Assembly: GCA_948146395.1 (NCBI GenBank)
Contig: OX411555.1
Span: forward strand, 46,262,065 to 46,326,064
Origin: Fragum whitleyi
Lineage: Eukaryota > Mollusca > Bivalvia > Cardiida > Cardiidae
Reading direction: 5' to 3'
DNA: 64,000 nucleotides
Shown: piece by piece, positions 33,661 to 44,690 of the stretch
Layout of the letters: every line of letters begins with the position of its first letter
Position numbering within the stretch: position 1 is the stretch's first letter
Position numbers and translations under genes: made by a program
The notes under the pieces: model-generated
Databases searched by the model: none
What the model was told of the DNA's origin: nothing
Seen by the model: only the letters and a program-made list of their open reading frames with translations

Positions 33661-36082
33661 TGCCTTTTTGTCAAGAGTGATGACTCTATTACAAACATGC
33701 CAGTTGTGATTATGAAAGCCAGTTAGTTATTGCCTTGCGTCATGGAAATTATGCAAATTAACATATATTTCAAAGTTGTTTTTTTTTTTTTAATTTGATG
33801 GTTGTCTAGAAGCAAACTGAAATATTATAATTGGAGCTTTGTTTGTAATATTTTAAACGAGCTAAAAATCAATTGACTGAAATACCTCGAAATTATAATA
33901 TTATTGGCCCTTGCCAGACTAAAAGGACTGCACAATATGACTGGGATAAACAACTTTTCTGTTAAAATGGGTTTCTTAGAAAAAATGTCAAAAGTTCTGT
34001 TTGATCACCTACTAGTGGACGAATGCAGGATTTGCTATTTTAATCGAGTAATAGTCAGTAACATCGTGATATTTACATTCATTCCGATCAAAAACATTCT
34101 AAATCGCTCACTAAACACTCAATTCATTAATTCCAGAAGCATACTCAAACCATTCAAAAACTGCCCCAAAACAGCTAAAATAAGATCAGTACATTCAGAA
34201 TAAAAACCCACAGTTTCACCAAGGAAATTAAATCCTGACTGATTCATGAAGACAGAGAATGCTATTTAAAGAACCTGTATGTAAATGGGAGGAAACAAAT
34301 GACGCTAATCTTATTCATCTTGAACAAGCTGAGCGATATTGTATTACCTCCCAATAATTTCATTCATCCTATCAATCATACAATGTTACCATCTGTACTT
34401 TCATCGTCCGCTCCCTTTTCGGCTTCTCACCTTTGAAAATTTGAACATTTATGAGCACGATGACCTTAAAATAACCCAAATCTTCCACCTTATTTGTCAG
34501 ATTAACACCAATAAGTGGATTATTTTTTTTTTAAATTTATTCGTGTAATTTGAAGGAATAAGAAAACGTTTAAATTCATTTTGTCAATCTCTAAAATAAA
34601 GAAGCGTAAAAGGCCTATATGAAATATAATCCATCAAATCATGACAAATGAATTTCAAAGTCTGAAAGTCAATTACTGTTTTGTAATTCTGTCACTATCA
34701 AATAACGACATCTTGGTAAACCTATTTGTCAATCAGCTGCCCTCAGGTTCATTAAAACAAAAACAAAAACTTAAAATACGCTGTACATGCATCTCGGCTC
34801 GAACGAATTCTAACATTTCGGTGTTTTACGAGGCTAAAAACCTACATTATATTTTGGCTTTCGGAAACCCCAACAGGCGTCCTTAAACCGTAATTTCAAA
34901 ATACAAATGTACCATTAAAATCTTTCGGTGCTCCGATGGTAGCATGCTCATGGTGTTTTTTAAGGACAAGAAAGACCTTGCGATTTCGTTCGACAAAAAC
35001 TTAGTAATCTATAACACGCATACGCAGCACACCTACCTCCACGCAAACACATGGATGTACGGAGGTAGCAACCCGAAAACACCACTAAATACATTGTACG
35101 ACAGCCACAAACATCTCACAGTGACTGTACGCTCTTCACTAATAATAAATCAATTAATAAATTTTGACCGAATCAGTCTAAGGCATTCGCTGCTTCGAAA
35201 CCGTAGGTAGGTTTACAATCTAAAGTAGACCTTTGTCTGATATGGTAACAAAACTCAATCAAACAGGTTTTACATAAATATCGAAGAGGTGTAACAGCCC
35301 TAATCGAGATTTACTAGATCAAAACATGACATCTTAGTAAACCAATATGTCAATCAGTTGCCCTAAGGTTCATTTAAAAAAAGTGTCGGCCGGTCGCAGG
35401 CGAATGCACGACAAAATATTCACTTTGCAGTCACATTAAACCGCAAATGTGACGATGACTTATTTCTTTGCCATTTTGTGACAAAAATTGCATGGTCGAC
35501 TAAAAGTAACGTGCTGAAGATACGCAGGCAAGATAATTTCAACTAGTCGGTGATACGCTGGCGATGCGTCGCCGACTTGTCTAAAGTTAATGGTTTGAAA
35601 AGACCCAAGGAAAAACACGTCAGCGATGGGTACAAAAACGGTCGGAGCTCGACCAATGATCGGCTGTAACCCGGACGACCGCCAACGATTTCTCGTCGAT
35701 ACAATATGGCCTTCCAAACAGTATTATAGTCTGTTTGGATACTTAGATTTATATAATGTTCCTTAATTTTGTTCAGAAGTGTTAACAACTTTTAAATGCC
35801 ATTCCTCAATAGAAATAAGTATAAATTTTGTATCTTAAAACTGTTTTCTTTATTCAGTGTTTTGTTTGTTTGTTTGTTTTTTCAAAAAAAATGTGAATTG
35901 CACATTCGGAAACCAGAAGAAGAAAATATTAAAATCAATTGTGTTTTTCTTGGTGTCTATTTTGCCTTATACATATAAAGAAAGTTGATTACATTCCCCT
36001 TTTGAGAGTAAAATCAACAATCTATACCAGACATCATATTAATATCGTAGGGAATAGATGTGTATAGCTCGACCAAAATTAA
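33661..36082. repeat. 2.4-kb segment present only in unit 2
   Basis: Block A ends in GCC and block B starts GAGGATCATTC; in unit 1 these abut (24755/24756), in unit 2 they are 2.4 kb apart. The segment includes a Tc1-like MITE (34055-34395), a block-B-like scrap (34613-34690, ATCATGACAAATGAATTTC), and a CpG-richer stretch at 35380-35710 whose minus strand has an 81-codon ORF with no family motif. Insertion in unit 2 or loss from unit 1 cannot be told apart here. Confidence 0.6.
34055..34395. repeat. Tc1/mariner-like MITE, copy 7 (reverse)
   Basis: CAGTAACATCGTGATATTT at the left and ATACAATGTTACCATCTG at the right. The centre GACGCTAATCTTATTCATC..TGAACAAGCTGAGCG and the GGGAGG/CCTCCC pair are recognisable. 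No clean TA duplication remains. Confidence 0.7.
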
Positions 36083-37677
36083 CCGAGGATCATTCATTTC
36101 AGTAAGCATTTTCGACAAAAAAAAATAGAAGGACGCTTACGACGGTCGCAGGAAAATCATTAAATCGAAGTTCAGTCAATGATTTTGAAATACTTTTGGA
36201 AAAAAATGTAATGAAATACATTAACATTTAAAGTCTCAATTATATTTAAAGCAAGGAAACGTGCTAACTACAGCTAGTTACATATTGAAATTTCATTTAT
36301 TCCAGACACTCACTCAAACCATTCAAAAACGATCCAAAACCGCTAGAAAATAAGATCAACAACTACACTCAAAATGATAATCCTTAGAAATAATCAACGA
36401 TTTTACTACTTTAACTTGGAGGCATCTGATTCGTTCGTGAAGACAGAAAGCTATTTATAAATACAACCTGTGTGTAGATTTTTTTAAATAGAGGTAATAT
36501 GTATTGTAAGCAATATTGTATTATATCCCTTTAATTTCAATCAATACTCGCTCCTCACACTCGTTCAAAATCATTCCGGTTGTTTTCCAAAATCATTTAC
36601 TCTGTTAAATCATACGATGTTATTTATTTTTTGCTTAATTAAGCTGTATTAACGGGGTGTGCGTCGCGATGTCGCCATTAAAAAAACATTTGCGTTTCTG
36701 TTATCGTTATAAAACTATGAATCGAATTTCAAACTATGTTTTGGATAGAGCTGTATGTAAGGTTGTCAAAACATGTAAAAAATTGTATAAATTCAAAAAT
36801 TTATTTTTCATGCCAATTTTTGTGGCATTTTTCCCGATATTAGAATATTCAGAGAAAACGGCAAGCAAGTATTCAACGTTTCTCCTTGCCTATTTTTTGG
36901 ATAGAAAGCAAATAAAACTTATGAATATGGTAAATGAACCCCTACCTAAATACCCGTTCTAAAATACTAACATATTTACAATTTTCAAAAAATGTGTTTT
37001 GAAATTTAATTATTTTTTGTGAATAACCTACTTTATTTTAACAGATGAGTCAACATATCTAAATAAGTAAGACTGTGACCCCAACTTTTTATCATGTCAA
37101 AATAGTCTCCATTATGTCACAAATTCATATTGAGTTTAATATTAGAACTATATTTATTTTACTGTGAAGCATGTATTTGTAGCCCTTAATATTAAAGGAA
37201 AAATACTTCTATTAAGGACAGAATAAAAATATTAATAATAATTTTCTTTTGTTTCATTAAAATTCCATATTTCTTTAATATGCGGATAAGGTTGTCGTTT
37301 TTAAATAAAACCTAAATCAATTGATCTCAGAATATTCATTTGCCCAAAAATAATAACTTCCAATCAAGGGTGTAATTTTCAAAGAAATTCAAAGGGCACT
37401 AAATGTTTTTGGTACCTCTTTTCATACGATTCCGAGAAAAAAATAAGCAGGGTGACCCCTTTTTTCTTTTAATAAATCGAAATATAAAATTTAGATCTTT
37501 CTAAAAATCAGGTTTAAAAAATGTAATAGTCGGAAAAAGCCAAGCGAACTTCCTTAAGAAATAGAATTATCGTTTCTTATTCAAGGCAGATCAATTGCTA
37601 TTTCAATTCGTAATCAACAAAAGCTATATAAGCTATATTATAAATATAGGTTTTGTTGTTCACTCGATTAGATTAAG

Positions 37678-38985
37678 GTAACTGCGGACAGATAGCATTG
37701 TCGAATTTTCGACTTTCTTTAAATCTTACAATAATTTCTGAGATTTATCTTTGAAGTGTGAGCATAAGCTTAAACGCCATAAAAGGGTTTTGAAAGACGT
37801 TCATTTGACGTCGTGACGTCATTAAGGGGCCAACCCCTTTTCGACCCGCCAAAATCAGTATTTGCCAATATCTTTTTGATAAATCGGCCGATTTTTACGA
37901 AAAAAAATTCATTTAGAAAGTCCAAGAATGCCAGACCCAGTCATTTAATTTCTGTCCACATTCAAACAGAAAAACAGGTGTAAAACGCTATCTATTTCTC
38001 GAATTTTAAGATTTGATGTTACATTTTTCATTTTTTTGTTTGTAAAGATATAGAAATTTCTCAAAATTTTGTCCGGTGACCTATGCTGATTTTTTGTTAT
38101 TTTTTTAGCGAAACAAATACGCTTCACATTTATCAAATAAAAATGATATGTCTTCGGGATAAATTTTTCATCAAATTCGATTTTGTGAAGTTGTTACAAC
38201 ATTTTTCGTCGAATTCGACGTCGCACCAAAACCGTCGTTACTATGCTTATTTGACGCCAATCTTCATGCAGTAACGTATTCTAAAATATTTGAAATTAAG
38301 GTTTATTGTAAAATATAGGCTTCAGAAGTATTAAATTTGAATTTGATTTAAAGAAAAAAAAAAAAAAAAAAAAAAAAAAACAATTAATTTTCCGTCCATT
38401 TAAAAAGACAGCTTCTGTGAATATTCGACGCGACGTTGAAATATCCTTTGATTTGCGATATCTTCGCGGAATCGAATTTGATGAAAAATTTATCCCGAAG
38501 ACAAATCATTTTTATTTTAAAAAATCTGCAGTGGAATGGTTTGGCAGCAACATATCTAAATTTCAGCATAGGTCACCGGACAAATTTTCGAGAAAAAAGT
38601 CAATATGGTAGAAACTGTACTCGAAAACAGCAACGCAGAAGGCATTTACATTTGATACCTTACTCCTTATTGTATTCCTTACAATTATATCTTCATATCA
38701 ATCAAAACAAAACATCAGGCGTCTTTTTACGAATCAAATGGCGTTTTCGGAATAAAAATCGGTTGATTATTTCCGAAAAAAAATCGGCAATTACTGAATT
38801 TGGTCCCTAAAAAAGGGGTCGGCCCCTTGATGACGTCATGACGTCATTTCTACGTTATAGAATTCTTTTTTATGACCGACATATGAAAGCGGGTATTTCA
38901 AAGTTCATTTTCATCGCATTAGGCAAGATTTGGATACAATTTAAAATCTGGACCTAAAATGACCCTCTATGTGTCCGCAGTTACC
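37678..38985. mobile_element. TTAA-flanked 1.3-kb giant palindrome (foldback element)
   Basis: The ends GGTAACTGCGGACA and TGTCCGCAGTTACC are exact inverted repeats, each bounded by TTAA (37674-37677, 38986-38989). Both ~600-bp arms pair imperfectly along much of their length: TGACGTCGTGACGTCATT near 37806 against ATGACGTCATGACGTCATT near 38830, AGGGGCCAACCCC against GGGGTCGGCCCC, and GGATAAATTTTTCATC near 38157 against GATGAAAAATTTATCC near 38479. A 27-A run (38354-38380) is near the centre. Block B lacks it, giving an empty site. ORFs inside (up to 124 codons) are translations of the arms. A TTAA target suggests a piggyBac-type transposase supplied in trans. Confidence 0.85.
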
Positions 38986-39764
38986 TTAAATGGATCTTAC
39001 ACTGAAACACAAAATAATCCTCTATTTAATATATAAGGCATTCTGCTACACCAGAGGTCGAACGAATGGGCCAGCGATCTCTAAATTTAGAGAAAATGTC
39101 ACCTATACGATTTTATTACATAGTTGAAGTGATCCTAGTGGCTCAGATTCATCCGAAAATTGAATTTTCTATCAATAGACGTCAGATTGAATACGGTCCG
39201 TAGTTGACAACTCCAAGATGAATTACGACGTCAGGTATGCATCATTTCTTAAAATAAGTTCAAAGTATTGGAATTGTAAAATCACTGAGCTGCTAGATTG
39301 TCAGTTTTCACCAATCATTTCAGTTAACACGAGTTTAACTCCGCCAAAATCTTTTTTCTAAAAGTTTGCAGTTTTGCTATGCTTTATGTACCAATCCTCT
39401 AAAACTAAATCAATCAATCAAAAATGACAAATATTTCTTACTCTATTTACACCCTTAATTGAAAGACCAGAGGCGGAAAAAGCACTTATCTAAATTTAAT
39501 CCATCAAATCATGACAAATAAATTTCTTAGTCTGAAAGTCAATTACCGTTTGTTATTTCATCACGACTAGGCTATAAAAGAATTACTTTCTTTTTATTGA
39601 ATATAAAGGCACTTTCTTACCGTCTTCGAAATATATTCTAGCCATTACTAGTCTGGTATTAAAGAAAAGATGAAAATCGTGAGTTCAACCGTCATTTCAT
39701 AATAAATGGTTGATTTGATAGGTCGATGATTAACGGATTGACAGCAAACCTGTTAATAAGCCCC

Positions 39765-40216
39765 CAAGTAGCCCATTCGGAACACCACTCGGCCAATCTC
39801 ACAATCAACTTGGATGTACATAGACGGACTATTTTTAAAGTTTACGGGAAAACGTGGGATAAACTCGATGACGTCAGTTAAAATGGCGTTAGCCCTGGAA
39901 AGTTTGAGTGAAAACATTCTACGTCGCCAACGTTACTCGTTAAGTCAGTGACGTGAAATCATCGTTTCCTAATATGAATATCTTTAGATTCTTAAATAAC
40001 GGCTGAAAAATCTTAATTTTTGAGAATGATTCGTCATTTAGATTTTTCAGTCGTTATTTACTGATATAGATATGAATCTACAGTGCTAGTTTTTCTTACA
40101 CTGTTTCCGCCTAACAAAATGCACGATTTTGTTACATACCTATCCGCCTTACATACATCCGCGGTCTGTTGCAGTTTACGGAAATGGCCGAGTGATGTTC
40201 CGAATGCCAAGTAGCC
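39765..40216. repeat. ~460-bp inverted-repeat element in block B' (unit 2)
   Basis: Duplicate of 27116-27581. Outer ends AAGTAGCCCATTCGG and CCGAATGCCAAGTAGCC; the centre palindrome is partly eroded (39993-40062). The shared position shows it was present before the duplication. Confidence 0.7.
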
Positions 40217-40389
40217 AAAAAGCGAATCCGCCTTACCGTCTTAATTATGGGTAATATAATAATAGGTTCAACCTAAAGACGGGAAACGTAATTTGAAAAA
40301 AAAAAAAAAAAAAAAAAATCTTGATTTACTCATTTACCGAATTTAACAATAAAGCTCCTGCGCCCCGAACTTTTGCTGTATAGACACGT

Positions 40390-40548
40390 ATAAATAGAGA
40401 ATAGATGGTTGGTGACTTGATATGGAAAAGTTTATCGGGCAAGGCGTAGGAATTTATCTGGTGAGCCGGAGGCGAACCGGATAAATTCCGCAGCCAAGCC
40501 CGATAAACTTTTCCATCTCAAGTCACCTATCATCTATTCTATTTATCC
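40390..40548. repeat. 159-bp hairpin MITE-like element
   Basis: ATAAATAGAGAATAGATG and AAAAGTTTATCGGGC at the left are mirrored by GCCCGATAAACTTTT and CATCTATTCTATTTAT at the right; the loop is GAGCCGGAGGCGAAC. Arm length is about 70 bp with few mismatches. It follows a 23-A run (40296-40318). Unit 1 has no counterpart. Superfamily unknown. Confidence 0.7.
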
Positions 40549-40822
40549 TGTTACAATCTTTTTCTAAACTCTAATCGTTATTTATTTACGAAAATACAAT
40601 CCGATCCCGATTTACAACTTCGATATCGGCGAGTCCTCGTCATAAGGGTGAATGGGTGGAGGAGTTTGGGTGATCGCTAACGGCTTAAGAACTCGATAAT
40701 TGAAAGGATTTCTAATGCTGTAGCAAGAAAATATTTTACAAAAGAAAACTGTAATTCTTTCATACCTTAATGATTAAGAAGATATTAATCTGGTGATTTT
40801 CGCAATCTCAAACGTCCTTTTT

Positions 40823-41315
40823 TATGCCCCCGTATCGAGAGATCGGGGGCATATTGTTTTACTCATGTCCGTCTGTCTGTCTGTCCGTCCGTCTGTCCGT
40901 CCGTCCGTCTGTCTGTCTGTCCGTCCGTCTGTCCGAAAACTTAACCCGAAAACTTAACCTTGCCAATATCTTCAAGCCTATTCAAGATACAAAGCTAATA
41001 TTTGGCATGATGATAGATCTCAATGATCCGCATCTGCTGGTACCAAAGTCAAGGTCATCTGACAAGGTCAAGGTCATCTCTCAAGGTCAAACTTGGAAAA
41101 AACTTTACCCGAAAACTTAACCTTGCCAATATCTTCAAGCCTATTCAAGATACAAAGCTAATATTTGGCATGATGATAGATCTCAATGATCCGCATCCGC
41201 TGGTTTCAAAGTCAAGGTCATGTGACAAGGTCAAGGTCATCTGTCAGGGTCAAACTTTGAAAAAAAATGCCGTGTCGGGGGCATTCGTGTTTCACAAACA
41301 CATCTTGTTCTCCGA
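40823..41315 (+). mobile_element. Second Helentron-like element, with TCAAGGTCA repeats
   Basis: The left end is a hairpin (TATGCCCCCG..CGGGGGCATA). A CTGT/CCGT tract follows at 40866-40935, then two ~156-bp tandem units starting CCCGAAAACTTAACC (about 40946 and 41108). The right end has GGGGGCATTCGTG and the short hairpin TGTTTCACAAACA. Each unit carries TCAAGGTCA words (41049, 41068, 41081; 41212, 41231). The GGGGGCAT word at both ends and the 3' hairpin parallel the larger Helentron-like family; assignment is by structure alone. ORFs of 98 and 104 codons are repeat translations. Confidence 0.6.
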
Positions 41316-42676
41316 AGTTTTGTTGTCATGCAGCTAAAAGCAAATCTCAATTCAATGCCTTCCTTGCTCTAAATCAGAGGATGGACATAGATTGAGATCA
41401 GATGCAAAGCTACTATCTCCGAAATCCTCCTCATGCGAATAATATCTGCGTTGAATACCTTCAGATAAATGTTTTAAAATCCTGACAGATTTCGAGGTCG
41501 AATGTAAACACCAAGATTAGCTTCATCACAATTTTATAGATTACGTCATCAGTCATGTCCTACGTCATCGATATGGTCACGACTTGATTTTAAAAATATA
41601 TGAGAGACGAGTGAAATGTTTTTATTGGAAATAGACACTCAGATTCAAAAGAAAAACATGTGAGAGAGGACTATTTTCAGACTTAATAGCCGCAAAAAGA
41701 AGATCCGGCATGTCACGTGACAAAGTGACATGATAAAGCTGTCACGTGATCAAGTGACCTGATATCAACAAGTTTATCATACCCCCTTTTATCAGGCAAT
41801 ATTTACAGCTAGTGACAGGATAAATGATGTAACAAATTCAATATCATCTGTCTCTCTGTTCCGACTGCTCATTCTTTTTCTCGCTTGAATGGGGGGTTTA
41901 AGGCCGCTTTTTATCATTTTAATGCATATGCGAACAAAACAAAGAAAATAGAACCATTTTTGACCTTTTTCTACTCCGAAGATATTGTCACTGGAAAAAA
42001 TAAGTGCAGTTATAATGTGAAATAAACTCCCCAAGGTGCTGTACAAAACATCAACATTAGCAAATGATAACTAATTTTCAGAATACCAAAACAGGTCATT
42101 TATCAAATCGGTGCAACTTGATTTTTCTCCTTTAGTTCTAGATTGATTTCCACAGTCACACAGTCATTTAGATAAATGCTAACATCGGAAGAAATTGACA
42201 TAATATGAGTGAAAGATACTCAATACAATTCTTATTTGTTTTCTTCGTAAAAAATGTAAGGGGGGGGTACTTTGAATATTGGCGCACGTATTATAGAAAC
42301 TGCGCCAGGTCTAAATCCTAAAGAATTCGATTCCGACAAGATGTTGGCTGGCATAGCTTTAGCTAAAATAGCTGTATTTACATTTTTTAAATCAAAGTGC
42401 GAATTTTGTTAAAGATTGCATCCTCTTCGAGTCTTAACCGGGAATATTGCTATAGATTTAATCTCTTTCAAGTCTTATCCCGCTTTTTACCCCGACGTTA
42501 AAACGCAACAACAATGACGTTGTTTTAGCGGGAAAAGGTAGCGTCTTATTTCCCCAAAGTGCAGAATGACGTCATTTGCGGAGGGTAAAAACAAAACGTA
42601 ATCCAGACGAGATTTTTAAGCAAAAATGAGCAACTTTTTACGTGTAAGGCTGATTTTTATCCTAATTTAACGTTCA
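41316..42676. other. Intergenic, unit 2 extra DNA, with an E-box duplicate
   Basis: Contains a two-unit ~29-bp repeat (41712-41769) with GTCACGTGAC and GTCACGTGAT, each followed by AAGTGAC. A weak inverted repeat lies near 42478-42540 (CCCGCTTTTTACC, AGCGGGAAAAGG). No gene was recognised. Confidence 0.5.
41712..41769. promoter_or_regulatory. Paired palindromic E-boxes (GTCACGTGAC)
   Basis: GTCACGTGAC at 41712-41721 and GTCACGTGAT at 41741-41750, repeated every 29 bases within a tandem duplication. GTCACGTGAC is the form bound by TFEB/MITF-type bHLH-ZIP factors (the CLEAR motif in vertebrates). There is no adjacent gene, so any role is speculative. Confidence 0.3.
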
Positions 42677-42802
42677 CTACAATCTAAATTTTGATAATGG
42701 TCGACAGAAATAAAATCCAAGAAAAAAGTAGTTAAATGAAATAAATAATAAAACAAAATGGCGAAATCTCGCGAGATCATCATCCTCCATGTAGGCCGCC
42801 AT
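42677..42802 (-). other. 41-codon ORF with TCTCGCGAGA motif, unassigned
   Basis: On the minus strand ATGGCGGCCTACATGG opens a 41-codon reading frame. The 10-base palindrome TCTCGCGAGA (42767-42776), a known animal promoter motif, lies within its first codons. ATGGCGGC also fits a YY1-like initiator. The peptide soon becomes Phe-rich and looks non-coding. It could be a relic of a copied first exon; function unknown. Confidence 0.25.
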
Positions 42803-42835
42803 TACGACACAAAATTTAACTTTGATGGTATATGT

Positions 42836-43560
42836 ATTTGATTTTGATTTTGATTATTTATTGATTATTTAATGTTTTACACGCGTTATCTAGAAGCGGG
42901 AAAAGCCGCAAAGCGCCCTTCGGGCGCTTTGCGTTTCTTTTCCCGTATATTTCTTCTACGGCCTTAGATTCACTAGCGCGAGAGCTTGGATGGAATTGAT
43001 TGTGTACAATGAGATCGTCATAAAAAACCATATATACTGAGAGAGAAGGTGGAATGCCATCAAACAGGGTACCTGCGTATGCTAGATAAAGCCATGGTCC
43101 CAAACAACTACAGCCTCTTTCCATTTATTAGGAAAATAAGTTTTTTTGATGAAATGTAGACTACTATTGTGGTCGTTGGTAGCAACTGATTCAGATAAGA
43201 TTTCAATATGTGAGTGGGAAGCATATTCATAGCTTAGTGTTCAGCTCATTTATTAAATTTCTTACTTCATCTTCGATCAACTCATTTAACTGTTTAACAT
43301 CAGGGACTTGTTTCATTTAGCGATTTAATTTTTCAAATTCTTTTAAGGAGTCTCCTATTTTGATAAATTTGTTCAAGAAAAAATCGGCAAAACTCTCAGC
43401 AAGAGTAAGGTCGCTGATTCCGATCGGCATTGGATATTTCGGATCGTTTTCAGATACTAGGGAATATAATTGTTCTGAATCGTCTCTTGTATTTGACACT
43501 TTTTCACTTAGACATACGGTTTATCTCATTCTATGGTATGCAAGTATTTATTGAGCAGTT
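42836..43560 (-). pseudogene. Internally deleted CR1-like LINE with 3' tail (block C', unit 2)
   Basis: On the minus strand, an N-terminal RT region reads ISDLTLAESFADFFLNKF (ORF 43499-43317), then a decayed match to the CELDMLPTRILK segment, then the same non-RT junction LAYAGTLFDGIPPSLS (ORF 43124-42858). A perfect hairpin (AAAGCGCCC..GGGCGCTTT, about 42910-42931) and an ATCAAA-type tail (rc of TTTGATTTTGATTTTG, 42838-42853) follow. It preserves the 3' end that copy 27620-28115 lacks. Stops and frameshifts make it dead. Confidence 0.75.
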
Positions 43561-43659
43561 CCTTATATCCTTTAAATGGTTACCTTGTTTGTATTTTTTA
43601 AACCGTGGTTCCGCCCGTCGAAATGGGCGTTTAAATGCAATACCTTTGAAAATCAATTC

Positions 43660-44690
43660 GCTCCAGTATTTCCTGAGAAATCTTGAATAATCTGCCCTTG
43701 AATTGAACGAAAATTACTGTTTTTTTGTGTGTGCAAATCATCCTTCACTATCAATTGAAATGAGCTGAAGCTAGCCACAATTACTCCCTATGATGTCTAG
43801 TTGTGCACATGACTTTTTAAATTCAAAATGATCCAGTCATTCTTGAGTTATCTTGAATTATCTGCCCTTGAATTGATTGAAAAAACAAAACAAAAGAAAA
43901 AAATGTGAGCTCCTTTTCCCCTACATTTTGAATGGGAACTGAAACTTGCCACAATGACTCTTTCGGTTGTCTATTTGTGCTTAGGACTAAAATTTTCATA
44001 CGTAAAGTAGTTCCTATTTTATTTGCCCTTTACTTAACAAAATAGCTTAAATTTACAGATTTATTTTTTGTGTGTGCACAACTCCTAAAAATTTTATTGT
44101 ATTGAGCTGAATCTTGCCACAATGTATCCCTGATATTTAGTTGAGCATAAGACTTCAGAAATTATAAAAACCTAGGGTTTTTCTTGTATTATCTGCCCTT
44201 ATATTAATTGAAATTCACATTTCTTTTGTGAGCAACTTGTTTTACACTTTGAATTGGAATGAACTGAAACTTGCAAAATGACTTTTTGGCGTGTAGTTGC
44301 TATGTTATGGCCCCAGTCGTTTGTCCGTCTATTTGCATTTTTTTTAGCTATCATTCAAGCTCACGTTACTGACAAGCCAAGGTTACTGAGAAGCCCTTTC
44401 GGGCGTATATGCGCCGCCCTGAAAGGGAGTAATTGTGATTAGTTTCAGCTCATACCCATTAATAGTTTGGGAGGAGTTGAGCACACGAATAAAAGTGATT
44501 TTTGTACAATTCAAGGGCAGATAATTCAAGATTTCTCAGGAATGAACGGATATCTTAGGAGAAGTTTCGCACACAAAAACCTAGTAACGGAGGGACAGAC
44601 GGACGGACAGCTAGACGGACATACAGACAGACGGAAAGACGGACGGACGACCGGGGCCATAACATAATGCAACCCTTCGGGCGTATAAAA
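43660..44690. mobile_element. Pearl-type composite: ~160-bp tandem units facing an inverted unit and ACGG-type tract
   Basis: About four units (near 43672, 43850, 44015 and 44190) each carry ATCTGCCCTTGAATTGA, then TGAGCTGAAACTTGCCAC, then GTTGTGC. After a centre with CCCTTTCGGGCGTATA (44394-44409) one unit returns in reverse complement (CAATTCAAGGGCAGATAATT, 44509-44528), then a GGACAGACGGACGG tract (44591-44655) and a second CCTTCGGGCGTATAAA (44674). The layout recalls bivalve pearl/HINE elements. It lies in unit 2 only. Confidence 0.6.

Larger units (their letters stand above)
36083..40245. repeat. Duplication block B' (unit 2)
   Basis: Matches 24756-27600 in order. It is interrupted by a 1.3-kb TTAA palindrome (37678-38985), and at 36660-37540 by sequence not matched in unit 1. 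A 101-codon ORF (36657-36962) in that extra part has no recognisable domain. It ends at CGCCTTACCGTCTTAATT (unit 1: ACCTTACGGACTTAATT). Confidence 0.8.

Noticed and set aside
36657..36962. 101-codon ORF
   Set aside because: Begins at a non-ATG codon, has no recognisable motif, and lies in an AT-rich insertion inside duplicated repeat DNA.
38417..38810. ORFs of 64 and 124 codons
   Set aside because: Translations of one arm of the 1.3-kb palindrome; the mirrored arm yields a matching minus/plus peptide.
40824..41337. ORFs of 98 and 104 codons
   Set aside because: Translations of the CTGT/CCGT tract and the two ~156-bp tandem units; the two proteins repeat each other's segments.
42906..42936. 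Bacterial-style terminator (perfect GC hairpin)
   Set aside because: The window is clearly eukaryotic, and the hairpin lies at the 3' end of a CR1-like LINE where such structures are normal.
43660..44300. CRISPR-like repeat series
   Set aside because: Repeats are ~160-bp diverged direct units with no unique short spacers and no cas genes.
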